Below are positions 8,287 through 15,981 of a stretch of DNA of 64,000 nt, one piece after another. The first letter of the stretch is position 1, and each line of letters opens with the position of its first letter. Source of the DNA: Pseudomonas kribbensis (lineage in GTDB: Bacteria > Pseudomonadota > Gammaproteobacteria > Pseudomonadales > Pseudomonadaceae); assembly GCF_003352185.1 (NCBI RefSeq), contig NZ_CP029608.1:4940501-5004500 (forward strand). Direction: 5' to 3'. Below the pieces are notes generated by a model that saw nothing but the letters and a program-made list of their open reading frames with translations, had not been told where the DNA came from and did no database searches. The position numbers were made by a program, and so were the translations under genes.

Positions 8287-8529
8287 TTACCAGATCAGCT
8301 CGGCGTCATCAGTGACGCCCTTGAGCTTGTCCAGCTCATTGATGGCCGCTTCATCGGCGGCAATGGCGCCAGGGAAGACCTGGTCATTCAACAGTTTGTG
8401 AAAGCGTGGCGCACCGCCGTCGACCAGGGCCTTGACCGCGATTGCCGCGTGATAACCCTTGTTGCTGCCCAACTCGACGGGGACTACAGCGGAAACCGCT
8501 TCGAAGTGTTCGAACTCTTTACGTGCCAT
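8287..8529 (-). CDS. Conserved small hypothetical protein
   Basis: 80 residues, soluble and mildly acidic, without TM segments, Cys or recognisable motifs. AGGA precedes the ATG by about 10 nt, and the gene fits between the flavin reductase (stop 7 bp away, convergent) and the next gene in the same direction. I do not recognise the family. Support comes from clean start and stop positions and coding-like composition rather than homology. Confidence 0.55.
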   Translation of the reverse strand: MARKEFEHFEAVSAVVPVELGSNKGYHAAIAVKALVDGGAPRFHKLLNDQVFPGAIAADEAAINELDKLKGVTDDAELIW

Positions 8530-8572
8530 GTCGCAGGTCCTGGCTCAGTCAGATAGGCCGGCCATTAAACCC

Positions 8573-8926
8573 TCAACCGGCGAGTTTGTGTATCGGCGCG
8601 CAACTCTGGCCCAGCGCCTGCGCTGCCGACACGTCTTTAAACGTGTGGAAATCCAGGCTGTTGACCACCAGGTCCTGCACCAGCTCGGCAAACACTTCCA
8701 TCGACGGGCTGCTGAAATAGGCGGTCATCGACTGCTGGTTATTCCAGAAACCGGAAACCAGCCACAACTCCGGATCACACTGTGAATGCTGCAAGGAAAA
8801 GCTCAGGCAACCGGCGGCGGCGCGGGACGGTTCGATCAGCGCGCTCAGGCGCATGCCGAGTTCCGCCGAGCGCCCGGCGCGCGCTCGAACGAAGGCCATA
8901 TGACTGACGGGAATCTGCTTGGACAT
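8573..8926 (-). CDS. Antibiotic biosynthesis monooxygenase (ABM)-domain protein
   Basis: 117 residues from the ATG at 8926, which has an excellent GGGAGGG seven bases upstream; longer in-frame extensions lack a start signal. Residues ~10-95 fit the ABM ferredoxin-like fold: opening strand VSHMAFVRARAGRSAELGMRL, an AAGCLSFSLQ strand, then ELWLVSGFWNNQQSMTAYFSSP, where the W-x4-W-like pattern and the Ser/His-rich helix are typical. Family members are small cofactor-less oxygenases or stress-linked dimers; the substrate cannot be told from sequence. It is followed after 43 bp by the 8287-8529 gene on the same strand, so the two may be co-transcribed. Confidence 0.75.
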   Translation of the reverse strand: MSKQIPVSHMAFVRARAGRSAELGMRLSALIEPSRAAAGCLSFSLQHSQCDPELWLVSGFWNNQQSMTAYFSSPSMEVFAELVQDLVVNSLDFHTFKDVSAAQALGQSCAPIHKLAG

Positions 8927-9261
8927 GTTCAACCCTCCCAGGGAGTCGCGTGGCAGCCGGGGACGGGCTGCGACAGGATCCAAGGTTAAGGCCCGGGCAA
9001 TGCTCGCCGTTAGTCGATTCCTGCCGCCGCGTTGCACAATCCTGCGAGACTGTCTTCCAGACCTGTAACAGATCGTGAATTGCTGTCACCGTCCTGTCAC
9101 ACCGGTTTCGAGCAAGTTTGCCGGGATGCGCCCTGTCATGTCTGGGCAGGCACACAACGCCATGCAGGATCAGGCAAGCATTTCGCAGGATGTGTCTACC
9201 GCTTGCGCTTGCACAAACTTATGCTCTGCTCCCATTCCATCCCTTGCCGAGGAGGCTGTGC
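8927..9261. other. Divergent intergenic region
   Basis: 335 bp between the ABM gene (-) and the AraC gene (+). It should carry both promoters and probably the AraC operator. I see only an imperfect direct repeat, CTGTAACAG...CTGTCAC...CTGTCACAC around 9063-9100, which could be an operator but is weak. Confidence 0.3.
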
Positions 9262-10203
9262 ATGACGTCATTCGATCGTTTTCAGGCGCCGCGCGATGCC
9301 GACATGGCAGCCGACATGGAAAAGCACCGCGAGGAACTGGCGGCGATCATTCGCCGCAACACCTCCGAAGATGGCAGTTATGCCACCGCCGTCGGCTCGC
9401 TGTTCATGTCGCGCCACACAAAATCCCACGATTTCGCCCCGGTGCTCGCGCAACCGGCGCTGTGCATCATGGCCCAGGGTCGCAAGGAGGTTCGGCTGGC
9501 GGACGAATACTTCAATTACGATCCGCTGAATTATCTGGTGGTCTCGGTCTCGATGCCGTTGAGCGGTCGGGTGGTGAATGTCTCGCCCGAGGAGCCGATC
9601 CTCGCGGTGCGCCTGGACATCGACCCGGCGGAAATCACCGCGCTGATCGCCGACGCCGGCCCCATGGGCGTGCCGACCCGGCCGACCGGGCGCGGTCTGT
9701 ATGTAGAAAGGATCGACAGCGCGATGCTCGATGCGGTGCTGCGTCTGGCCCGACTGCTCGACACACCGAAAGACATCGCCATGCTCGCGCCGCTGATCCG
9801 CCGGGAAATTCTCTATCGCCTGCTGCGCAGCCCGCAGGGCCATCGGCTGTACGAAATCGCCATCGCCAACAGCCAGAGCCACCGCATCAGCCAGGCGATC
9901 AAATGGCTCAACGGCAACTTCGAGCAACCGCTGCGCATTGATGATCTGGCAAAGGAAGTGAACCTCAGCGTCTCGACTCTGCATCATCGTTTCAAGGCGA
10001 TGACGGCGATGAGCCCGTTGCAGTATCAGAAGCAGCTGCGCCTGCAGGAGGCGCGGCGTTTGATGCTGGCTGAGGGGTTGGAAGCTTCGGCGGCGGGGTA
10101 TCGGGTGGGGTATGAAAGCCCTTCGCAGTTCAGTCGTGAGTACAGCCGGTTGTTCGGCGCGCCGCCGCTAAGGGATCTGGCGCGCTTGCGACTCACGGTC
10201 TGA
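9262..10203 (+). CDS. AraC-family transcriptional regulator (AraC_N type)
   Basis: 313 residues from the ATG at 9262, which has GAGGAGG in front; an in-frame extension to 9118 is possible but lacks a ribosome binding site. The N-terminal ~190 residues match the AraC_N sensor domain (HDFAPVLAQPALCIMAQGRKEVRLADEY broken by a Tyr-rich strand, LVVSVSMPLSGRV). The C-terminal ~100 residues hold two helix-turn-helices (LRIDDLAKEVNLSVSTLHHR and AAGYRVGYESPSQFSREYSR). Regulators of this subtype usually control an adjacent dehydrogenase or small oxidoreductase; here the divergent ABM gene is the likeliest neighbour target. It ends with zero spacing against the convergent ABC ATPase gene. Confidence 0.85.
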   Translation: MTSFDRFQAPRDADMAADMEKHREELAAIIRRNTSEDGSYATAVGSLFMSRHTKSHDFAPVLAQPALCIMAQGRKEVRLADEYFNYDPLNYLVVSVSMPLSGRVVNVSPEEPILAVRLDIDPAEITALIADAGPMGVPTRPTGRGLYVERIDSAMLDAVLRLARLLDTPKDIAMLAPLIRREILYRLLRSPQGHRLYEIAIANSQSHRISQAIKWLNGNFEQPLRIDDLAKEVNLSVSTLHHRFKAMTAMSPLQYQKQLRLQEARRLMLAEGLEASAAGYRVGYESPSQFSREYSRLFGAPPLRDLARLRLTV

Positions 10204-11259
10204 TCAGGCGCCCAACACCCGACACGCCTCACTCGGCAACGTCACCGACACCGGATGCCCGATCCCCAAACCAAAGCCCTGACACGGTGTGCTCAGCGCC
10301 GTGAAGGTCACCCCGGAACATTCCACCGTGGTCTCGATGGTCGCGCCGATGTCCCGCACGAACGTCACCTTGCCCAGCAGGCGATTGCCCGCCGTGGCCT
10401 GGGGCGCCGACAGTTGCAGGTCTTCGGGACGGATCAGCATTTTCACTTTCTGCCCGACCACGATGCTGCTGCAGATCGGCACTTGCAGGGCATCGCCGCC
10501 CGGCAGCACGACCTTGCCATCGCCCAGCGCGGTGGCCGGGAAGATATTGCCGGAGCCAATGAAATCCGCGACGAACTCGTTGGCCGGATGGCGGTAGATT
10601 TCGATCGGCGTACCCACCTGCTGCACGCGATGCTCGCCCAGCACCACCACGATGTCAGCCATGGTCATGGCCTCGCGTTGATCGTGGGTGACCATGATGG
10701 TGGTGATGTTCAGGCGTTGTTGCAGTTGGCGGATTTCCACCTGCATCGACTCACGCAACTTGGCATCCAGCGCCGACAGCGGTTCGTCGAGCAGAAGGAT
10801 TTTCGGGTGCGAGGCAATGGCCCGGGCAATCGCCACCCGCTGACGCTGACCGCCGGAGAGTTTCGCCACCGGGCGGTCGATCATCGGTTGCAGCTGGATC
10901 AATTCCAGCAACTCCACCACCCGCGCCTGTTGATCAGCCTTGCTCACACCCCGCAGTTTCAGCGGATAGGCGATGTTCTCGCCCACGGTCATGTGCGGGA
11001 ACAGCGCCAGCGACTGGAACACCATGCCGAAGTTGCGCAGGTGCGCCGGGGTGTGGCCGATGTCCTCGCCGTCCAGGCGAATCTCGCCGCCGGTAAGGGT
11101 TTCCAGCCCGGCGATCATTCGCAGCAAGGTGGTCTTGCCGCAGCCCGACGGGCCGAGGAAGCACACCAGTTTGCCCTCGGGCAAATGCAGGTTGACGTCT
11201 TTTACCGCGCAGGCCGAGCCGTAGTGTTTCTCGACGTTTTCCAGAATCAGACCAGACAT
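10204..11259 (-). CDS. ABC transporter ATP-binding protein (PotA-like)
   Basis: 351 residues. Walker A GPSGCGKTT, Q-loop VFQSLALFPHMTV, signature LSGGQRQRVAIARA, Walker B ILLLDEPLSALD and H-loop MVTHDQREAM are all present, followed by a C-terminal TOBE domain (~residues 275-350) as in PotA/FbpC. It energises uptake through the two permeases encoded just upstream and the Tat-exported binding protein beyond them. It is the last gene of the minus-strand cluster, 15 bp after the preceding permease. The PotA subfamily transports polyamines and related cationic or organic substrates; the linked catabolic enzymes suggest a guanidino or amino compound here. Confidence 0.9.
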   Translation of the reverse strand: MSGLILENVEKHYGSACAVKDVNLHLPEGKLVCFLGPSGCGKTTLLRMIAGLETLTGGEIRLDGEDIGHTPAHLRNFGMVFQSLALFPHMTVGENIAYPLKLRGVSKADQQARVVELLELIQLQPMIDRPVAKLSGGQRQRVAIARAIASHPKILLLDEPLSALDAKLRESMQVEIRQLQQRLNITTIMVTHDQREAMTMADIVVVLGEHRVQQVGTPIEIYRHPANEFVADFIGSGNIFPATALGDGKVVLPGGDALQVPICSSIVVGQKVKMLIRPEDLQLSAPQATAGNRLLGKVTFVRDIGATIETTVECSGVTFTALSTPCQGFGLGIGHPVSVTLPSEACRVLGA

Positions 11260-11274
11260 AAAATCACCTCAAAA

Positions 11275-12123
11275 TCAGAAGGAAACGCCGCCTTCGCCCA
11301 CCAGCTTCTCCAGCGCCCAGATCAGGACGAAGTCGATCAGCACGATCAGCACGGCAAACGAGAACACGGTAGGGTCGAGCGATGACACGGTGCGGCTGTA
11401 CATCCAGATCGGCACGGTCATGACGTCGATGGTGTAGAGGAAATAGGTCACGGTGAATTCGTTGAACGAGACGATGAACGCCAGCAGCATCCCCGCCAGA
11501 ATCCCCGATTTCATCAACGGCACCACCACATCGACAATGGCGCGCAACGGCGAAGCGCCAAGCATCTGCGCGGCCTCTTCGACTTCGCTGCCGATGGAAA
11601 GCATGGCCGCCGTGCAGTTCTTCACCACGAACGGCAGCGCCAGAATCACGTGGGCAATCACCAGACGCGACGTAGTCATGTGGAACGGCAGGCTGTCGAA
11701 CACCAGCAGCAAGGCCAGCCCCAGCACCACCATCGGAAACACCAGCGGCAGCGACATCAGTTGCAGCGCCACACCCTTACCACGGAACTCGCAACGGGTC
11801 AGCGCATAAGCCGCCGGCACCGCGATCAGCGTGGCGAAAATCATCGTCAGGCACGACACCAGCAGACTGGTGCCCATGGCCTGGCCGAGGCTCAGCACAT
11901 CGCTGGCATCCGGCGAAACGAAGGTGTGCCACGCCGCCTTGTACCACTGCAGGCTGTAGCTGCTCGGCGGGAAGTCGAGGTTCGACGCGCCACTGAACGA
12001 CATCACGATCATCGTCAGGATCGGCAACACCGCCAGGAACAAAATGATCCCGGAAAGGATGCCGGCAAACTTGCCGGTATCGCCCGGCAACATCGACTGG
12101 CGCTTCTTGATCAGGGCACTCAT
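11275..12123 (-). CDS. ABC transporter permease (PotC-like)
   Basis: 282 residues with six predicted TM helices and the EAA coupling loop EEAAQMLGASPLRAIVDVVVP, typical of the PotC half of polyamine-type importers. Its start overlaps the stop of the upstream permease by 4 bp (ATGA), showing translational coupling. It forms the inner-membrane channel together with the 12120-13028 product. Confidence 0.88.
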   Translation of the reverse strand: MSALIKKRQSMLPGDTGKFAGILSGIILFLAVLPILTMIVMSFSGASNLDFPPSSYSLQWYKAAWHTFVSPDASDVLSLGQAMGTSLLVSCLTMIFATLIAVPAAYALTRCEFRGKGVALQLMSLPLVFPMVVLGLALLLVFDSLPFHMTTSRLVIAHVILALPFVVKNCTAAMLSIGSEVEEAAQMLGASPLRAIVDVVVPLMKSGILAGMLLAFIVSFNEFTVTYFLYTIDVMTVPIWMYSRTVSSLDPTVFSFAVLIVLIDFVLIWALEKLVGEGGVSF

Positions 12124-13028
12124 TGCGAAGCCTCCAGCAGGCGGCGACGGCGGCCGGTGATGTATTCGGACAAGGTCATGATCGCCAGCGTGGTGACAAT
12201 CAGCACCACCCCGGCGGCGGACGCGGCGGGCCAGTTCATCAGCGGGGCGATCTGGTCATGCACCATCACCGCGAGCATCGGCACGCGACGACCACCGAGC
12301 AGCAGCGGCACCACGAAGCTGCTGGCGTTGTAGGCGAACACCAGCGTCGCGCCGGTGATGATCCCCGGCAGGCTCATCGGCAACACCACCTGACGGAAAA
12401 CCTGGAAACGGCTGGCGCCAAGGGTCGCAGCAGCTTCTTCGTAGCTGCGGGCGACACCGCGCATGGCGCTGGCAATCGGCAGCACGGCCAACGGAAACGC
12501 GGTCTGCACCAGACCCATCAACACGCCGTTCTGGTTGTACAGCAACATGATCGGGCGCTTGATCAGACCGAGGCCCATCAGGGTCTGGTTGAGCATGCCG
12601 CCGGGGCCGAGGATCACCAGCCAGCCGTAGCTTTGCAGCAACAGGTTGACCAGCAACGGCAACAGCACCGCCGCCAGAAAGATCCGCCGCACGAACGGCG
12701 AGGTCAGGCGCGACATGGTGTACGCCACCGGGATTGCCAGCACCACAGCAATCACCGCGCTGATCAGCGCCAGACGCAAGGTCAGCAGCAACGATTTGAG
12801 GTAGTAGGGTTCGAGCAACTGGGCGTAACTGGCCAGGCTGAAACCGGACCACTCCGCGCCCTTGGTGCCGACGCTCATGCGCAACACCAGCAGGCTGGCG
12901 GCAATCAGCACGCCGAGAAACAGCATCGACGGCGTGAGGAAAAACCACGCCCGCGCCGTCGGTGAAACACCGCGCGCCGGACGCACGTCACCCGCGCCGA
13001 CCGGTTGGGTCAGGGATTGATGTTCCAT
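12120..13028 (-). CDS. ABC transporter permease (PotB-like)
   Basis: 302 residues. A ~30-residue cytoplasmic N-terminus is followed by six TM helices and the EAA loop EEAAATLGASRFQVFRQVVLP. The longer N-terminus and position in the cluster match the PotB half. It is coupled to the next permease by a 4-bp overlap. Upstream, a REPIN lies between this gene and the binding-protein gene, so the permease-ATPase segment may be expressed at a different level from the binding protein. Confidence 0.88.
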   Translation of the reverse strand: MEHQSLTQPVGAGDVRPARGVSPTARAWFFLTPSMLFLGVLIAASLLVLRMSVGTKGAEWSGFSLASYAQLLEPYYLKSLLLTLRLALISAVIAVVLAIPVAYTMSRLTSPFVRRIFLAAVLLPLLVNLLLQSYGWLVILGPGGMLNQTLMGLGLIKRPIMLLYNQNGVLMGLVQTAFPLAVLPIASAMRGVARSYEEAAATLGASRFQVFRQVVLPMSLPGIITGATLVFAYNASSFVVPLLLGGRRVPMLAVMVHDQIAPLMNWPAASAAGVVLIVTTLAIMTLSEYITGRRRRLLEASQ

Positions 13029-13080
13029 AGCAATGATCTCGTCAATGGAAAAACAACGGCTTCAAGCTCACCTTGGCCCT

Positions 13081-13172
13081 CTGTGGGAGCGAGCCTGCTC
13101 GCGATTGCGGACTGACATTGACCAACGATGTCGGCTGACAGATTGCTATCGCGAGCAGGCTCGCTCCCACAG
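13081..13172. repeat. REPIN (inverted pair of REP sequences)
   Basis: Left arm 13081-13105 (CTGTGGGAGCGAGCCTGCTC...) and right arm 13148-13172 are exact inverted copies 42 bp apart. This is the classic fluorescens-group REP doublet. It lies between the binding-protein and permease genes of one cluster, where it may act as an mRNA 3'-end stabiliser. Confidence 0.9.
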
Positions 13173-13210
13173 GAACTTTCAGTGTTTGAGCGCCTGTGTA
13201 CGTCACTCGA

Positions 13211-14314
13211 TCAGGAAGAAAAAATTTCCGTGTAGCGACGAATCCACTGGTCATGCACGGTCGCCAGGAAGGCGTTGTCGTGCATGATCGCCTTCTCCGC
13301 GATCTGCTCTGGGGTGAGGATGAACGGGCTCTTGCGCGCTTCGGCGGAGATGATCGCCTTGGCGTTGACCGGGCCGTTGAAGATGTCCTCGGCCATCTTG
13401 CCCTGCACCAGCGGGTCGAGGGAGTGGTCGATGAAGGCGTAGGCCAGGTCGGTGTCGCCCGGGCGGTTCTTCGGCATCACCGAGAGCATCAGGTCGGTGT
13501 AGAAACCTTCCTTCATGCCGAACGTGGCGCCCAGGCCGTAGTTCGGATCGCGGATCTGCTTGGGGAAAAACGCCGGGGCGTAGAGACCGCCCATGTCCAG
13601 GGAGCCGGTGCGGAACAGCTCGGCAATCTGGTTGGGGTTTTCGCCCAGGGTCACCACGCGTTCCTTGAGTTCGGCGAGTTTCTTGAAGCCCGGTTCGATG
13701 TTGTGCTCGTCACCACCGGCCAGTTTGGCGGCGATGATGATCAGGTCCATCGCCTCGGTCCAGTTCGGCGGCGGCAGGAAAATATTCGGTGCCAGATCGG
13801 CGTCCCACAGCGCGGCGTAACTGTCCGGCGCTTCCTTCTGGGTGCGGGTGCTGTAGACCAGACTGTTGCACCACAGCAGGTAACCGATGCCGTGACCGTT
13901 GGCCCCGGTGCGGTATTTTTCCGGGACGTCGATCAGGTTGGGAATACGGTTGAGGTCGGGTTTTTCCAGCAGTCCGGCAGCGGCCAGACCTTCGGCGCCG
14001 ACCCCGGCCAGGGTGATGATGTCGTACTGCGGACGATCACCGCCGGCCTTGAGTTTGGCGACCATTTCCGAGGTGCTGCCGGTGCGGTCGGCAATCACTT
14101 TGGCGCCGGTCTTGGCTTCGAACGTTGCAGCGATGTTGCGCAGTGCGGCCAGCCCAGTGTCATCGGACCAGGTCAGCAGGCGCAGGGTCTTGCCGGCAAA
14201 GCGGGTGTCGCTGGCACTGGCCCGGATAAAGGGCATGCTCATGGCCGCCGCAGCCACCGAGGCCACGCCGACGGTTTTGATGAATTGACGCCTGTTCAGA
14301 TCGTGCTCGCCCAT
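13211..14314 (-). CDS. Periplasmic substrate-binding protein, Tat-exported (PotD/F-like)
   Basis: 367 residues. The N-terminus carries a twin-arginine signal, NRRQFIKTVGVASVAAAAM, with cleavage near the ASA at ~residue 34; export of a folded protein by Tat is unusual but known for this family. The mature part is a type-II periplasmic binding fold of the PotD/PotF class (KTLRLLTWSDDTGLAALRNI, then KAGGDRPQYDIITLAGVG and the YLLWCNSLVYSTRT hinge). It delivers substrate to the permeases encoded downstream. It has its own ~200-bp leader with a 26-bp motif shared with the leader of the AruI-like gene, so it may start its own transcript. Confidence 0.88.
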   Translation of the reverse strand: MGEHDLNRRQFIKTVGVASVAAAAMSMPFIRASASDTRFAGKTLRLLTWSDDTGLAALRNIAATFEAKTGAKVIADRTGSTSEMVAKLKAGGDRPQYDIITLAGVGAEGLAAAGLLEKPDLNRIPNLIDVPEKYRTGANGHGIGYLLWCNSLVYSTRTQKEAPDSYAALWDADLAPNIFLPPPNWTEAMDLIIIAAKLAGGDEHNIEPGFKKLAELKERVVTLGENPNQIAELFRTGSLDMGGLYAPAFFPKQIRDPNYGLGATFGMKEGFYTDLMLSVMPKNRPGDTDLAYAFIDHSLDPLVQGKMAEDIFNGPVNAKAIISAEARKSPFILTPEQIAEKAIMHDNAFLATVHDQWIRRYTEIFSS

Positions 14315-14453
14315 TTGGGACTCCCATTATTCTTGTAAGTATGAGATTGACCGCAACCCTTGCCGTGCGTGATCGGACCGCTCAAGCCCCCGGTTTAAAA
14401 GGGCTTGAACGTGATCAGCGGGTTCATCCTGAGGTCGTGCAAAACACCTGACT

Positions 14454-14479
14454 ATCGATAAAAACTCATTGGAGCCATG
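14454..14479 (-). promoter_or_regulatory. 26-bp conserved leader motif, copy 1
   Basis: Read on the plus strand it is ATCGATAAAA-A-CTCAT-TGG-AGCCATG. It matches the motif at 17704-17729 at 22 of 26 positions. It lies ~140 bp upstream of the binding-protein start. Candidate LysR-regulator operator; see the copy at 17704. Confidence 0.55.
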
Positions 14480-14486
14480 ACGCCGG

Positions 14487-14511
14487 CGCATGCCTCGTTG
14501 CGAGGCATGCG
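14487..14511. other. Perfect 11-bp hairpin downstream of aldehyde dehydrogenase
   Basis: CGCATGCCTCG-TTG-CGAGGCATGCG lies 19 bp past the aldehyde dehydrogenase stop. On the minus strand it lacks a T-run, so it is more likely an mRNA 3'-end or processing hairpin than a full terminator. On the plus strand it is followed by CCTTTTT, but no plus-strand gene ends there. Confidence 0.55.
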
Positions 14512-14529
14512 CTGACCTTTTTCGGGCAT

Positions 14530-15981
14530 TCAGAGCGCGCGGATCACGTGCTTGATTTCCTGAAATGCCGCCAGGCCCCACGGCCCCAGTTCGCGGCCGA
14601 TGCTGCTCTGTTTGTAGCCGCCCCACGCGGTCTGCGGGAAGATCACCTGCGGCGCGTTGAGCCACACCAGCCCCGCCTGCAAGCCGTTGGCGACCCGATC
14701 TGCGGTCTCGGCATTGCGCGTGACCACGCTGGCCACCAGACCGAACTGACTGTCGTTGGCCAGGGCAATCGCCTCGGCCTCCGAAGCGAAACTGCGCACG
14801 CAGATCACCGGGCCAAAGATCTCTTCACACCACAGCGCACTGTCGAGGGGCACTTCGGTGAAGATCGTCGGCTGCAAGAAATAGCCGCGCGGCAGATCCG
14901 CCGGGCGATTGCCGCCACAAATCAGCTTGGCACCCGCGCTCAGACCACGGTCAATGTGACCGAGCACACGCTGGTACTGCGCCTGATTGACCAGCGCGCC
15001 CATCTCGACTTCAGGATCGAACGGGTCGGCCACACGGATTTTTTCCGCACGGGCCTGCAAACGAATCAGGAATTCATCGGCCAGTTCATCGGCGACCAGC
15101 ACCCGGCTGGTGGCCGAGCACATCTGCCCGGCGTTGAAGAAACCGCCGCCGCAGGCCAGCTCTACTGCGAGATCAAGGTCGGCATCTTCCAGAATCAGCA
15201 GCGAGGATTTTCCGCCCAGTTCCAGGCTCACGCCCTTCACGGATTCGGCGGCGCGCTGCATCACTTGCACACCGACAGCGTTGCTGCCGGTGAAGGAAAC
15301 CTTGGCGATGCGCGGATCCGCCGACAGCGGCGCACCGACCGCCAGACCGGTGCCGCACACCAGGTTGAACACGCCTTTGGGCAGGCCGGATTCGGCGATG
15401 ATGGTCGCCAGTTCCAGTTCCGGCAGCGGCGTAACTTCCGACGGCTTGAGCACCACGCAGCAACCAGCGGCCAGGGCTGGCGCGAGTTTCCACGCGGTGG
15501 TGACCATCGGGAAATTCCACGGCACGATCAGGCCGACCACACCGCACGGTTCGCGGCGCAGGCGTGCGCTGAAGTCGTCGCTCGGCAACGGCACATCGCT
15601 GTCCTGTTTCGCATCGAGGCCTTCGGCGAGTTCGGCGTAGTACTCGAAGGTGGCGATCACGTCGTCGACATCGATGCCCGCTTCGAACTGCGGTTTGCCG
15701 TTGTTGCTCGACTGCAACCTCATCAAGTGATCACGTCCGCTACGCACGCCATTGGCGATGTTGCGCAGGATCGCGCCGCGCTCGGCACCGGTGGTTTTCG
15801 ACCAGTCCTTGAAGGCTTCGGTCGCTGCCGTCACCGCTTGATTGACGGCGCTTTCGTCGCCGCCGTTGACCGTGGTCAGCAGCGCTTCGGTGGCCGGGTT
15901 GATCACGCGCAGGTGTTCGCGGCCGGCGGACCATTGGCCGTTGATGTACAGGCCGTCGAGTGTGGTCGGGAAATTCATCAT
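14530..15981 (-). CDS. NAD(P)-dependent aldehyde dehydrogenase (betaine/guanidinobutyraldehyde type)
   Basis: 483 residues from ATG 15981. This start overlaps the upstream decarboxylase stop (ATGA), and a longer in-frame extension has no start signal. Conserved features are VPWNFPMVTTAWK (cofactor site), GSNAVG (nucleotide loop), catalytic Glu in LELGGKS, catalytic Cys in NAGQMCSATSR and EEIFGPVICV near the C-terminus. It oxidises an aldehyde to the acid in the cytoplasm. Coupled to an AruI-like 2-ketoacid decarboxylase, the likely job is oxidation of the aldehyde that enzyme releases: 4-guanidinobutyraldehyde if the AruI call is right. Sequence alone cannot separate this from betaine-aldehyde or aminobutyraldehyde dehydrogenases. 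Confidence 0.85.
   Translation of the reverse strand: MMNFPTTLDGLYINGQWSAGREHLRVINPATEALLTTVNGGDESAVNQAVTAATEAFKDWSKTTGAERGAILRNIANGVRSGRDHLMRLQSSNNGKPQFEAGIDVDDVIATFEYYAELAEGLDAKQDSDVPLPSDDFSARLRREPCGVVGLIVPWNFPMVTTAWKLAPALAAGCCVVLKPSEVTPLPELELATIIAESGLPKGVFNLVCGTGLAVGAPLSADPRIAKVSFTGSNAVGVQVMQRAAESVKGVSLELGGKSSLLILEDADLDLAVELACGGGFFNAGQMCSATSRVLVADELADEFLIRLQARAEKIRVADPFDPEVEMGALVNQAQYQRVLGHIDRGLSAGAKLICGGNRPADLPRGYFLQPTIFTEVPLDSALWCEEIFGPVICVRSFASEAEAIALANDSQFGLVASVVTRNAETADRVANGLQAGLVWLNAPQVIFPQTAWGGYKQSSIGRELGPWGLAAFQEIKHVIRAL

Noticed and set aside
14487..14516. Plus-strand terminator (hairpin plus CCTTTTT)
   Set aside because: No plus-strand gene ends there; kept only as a hairpin relevant to the minus-strand transcript.
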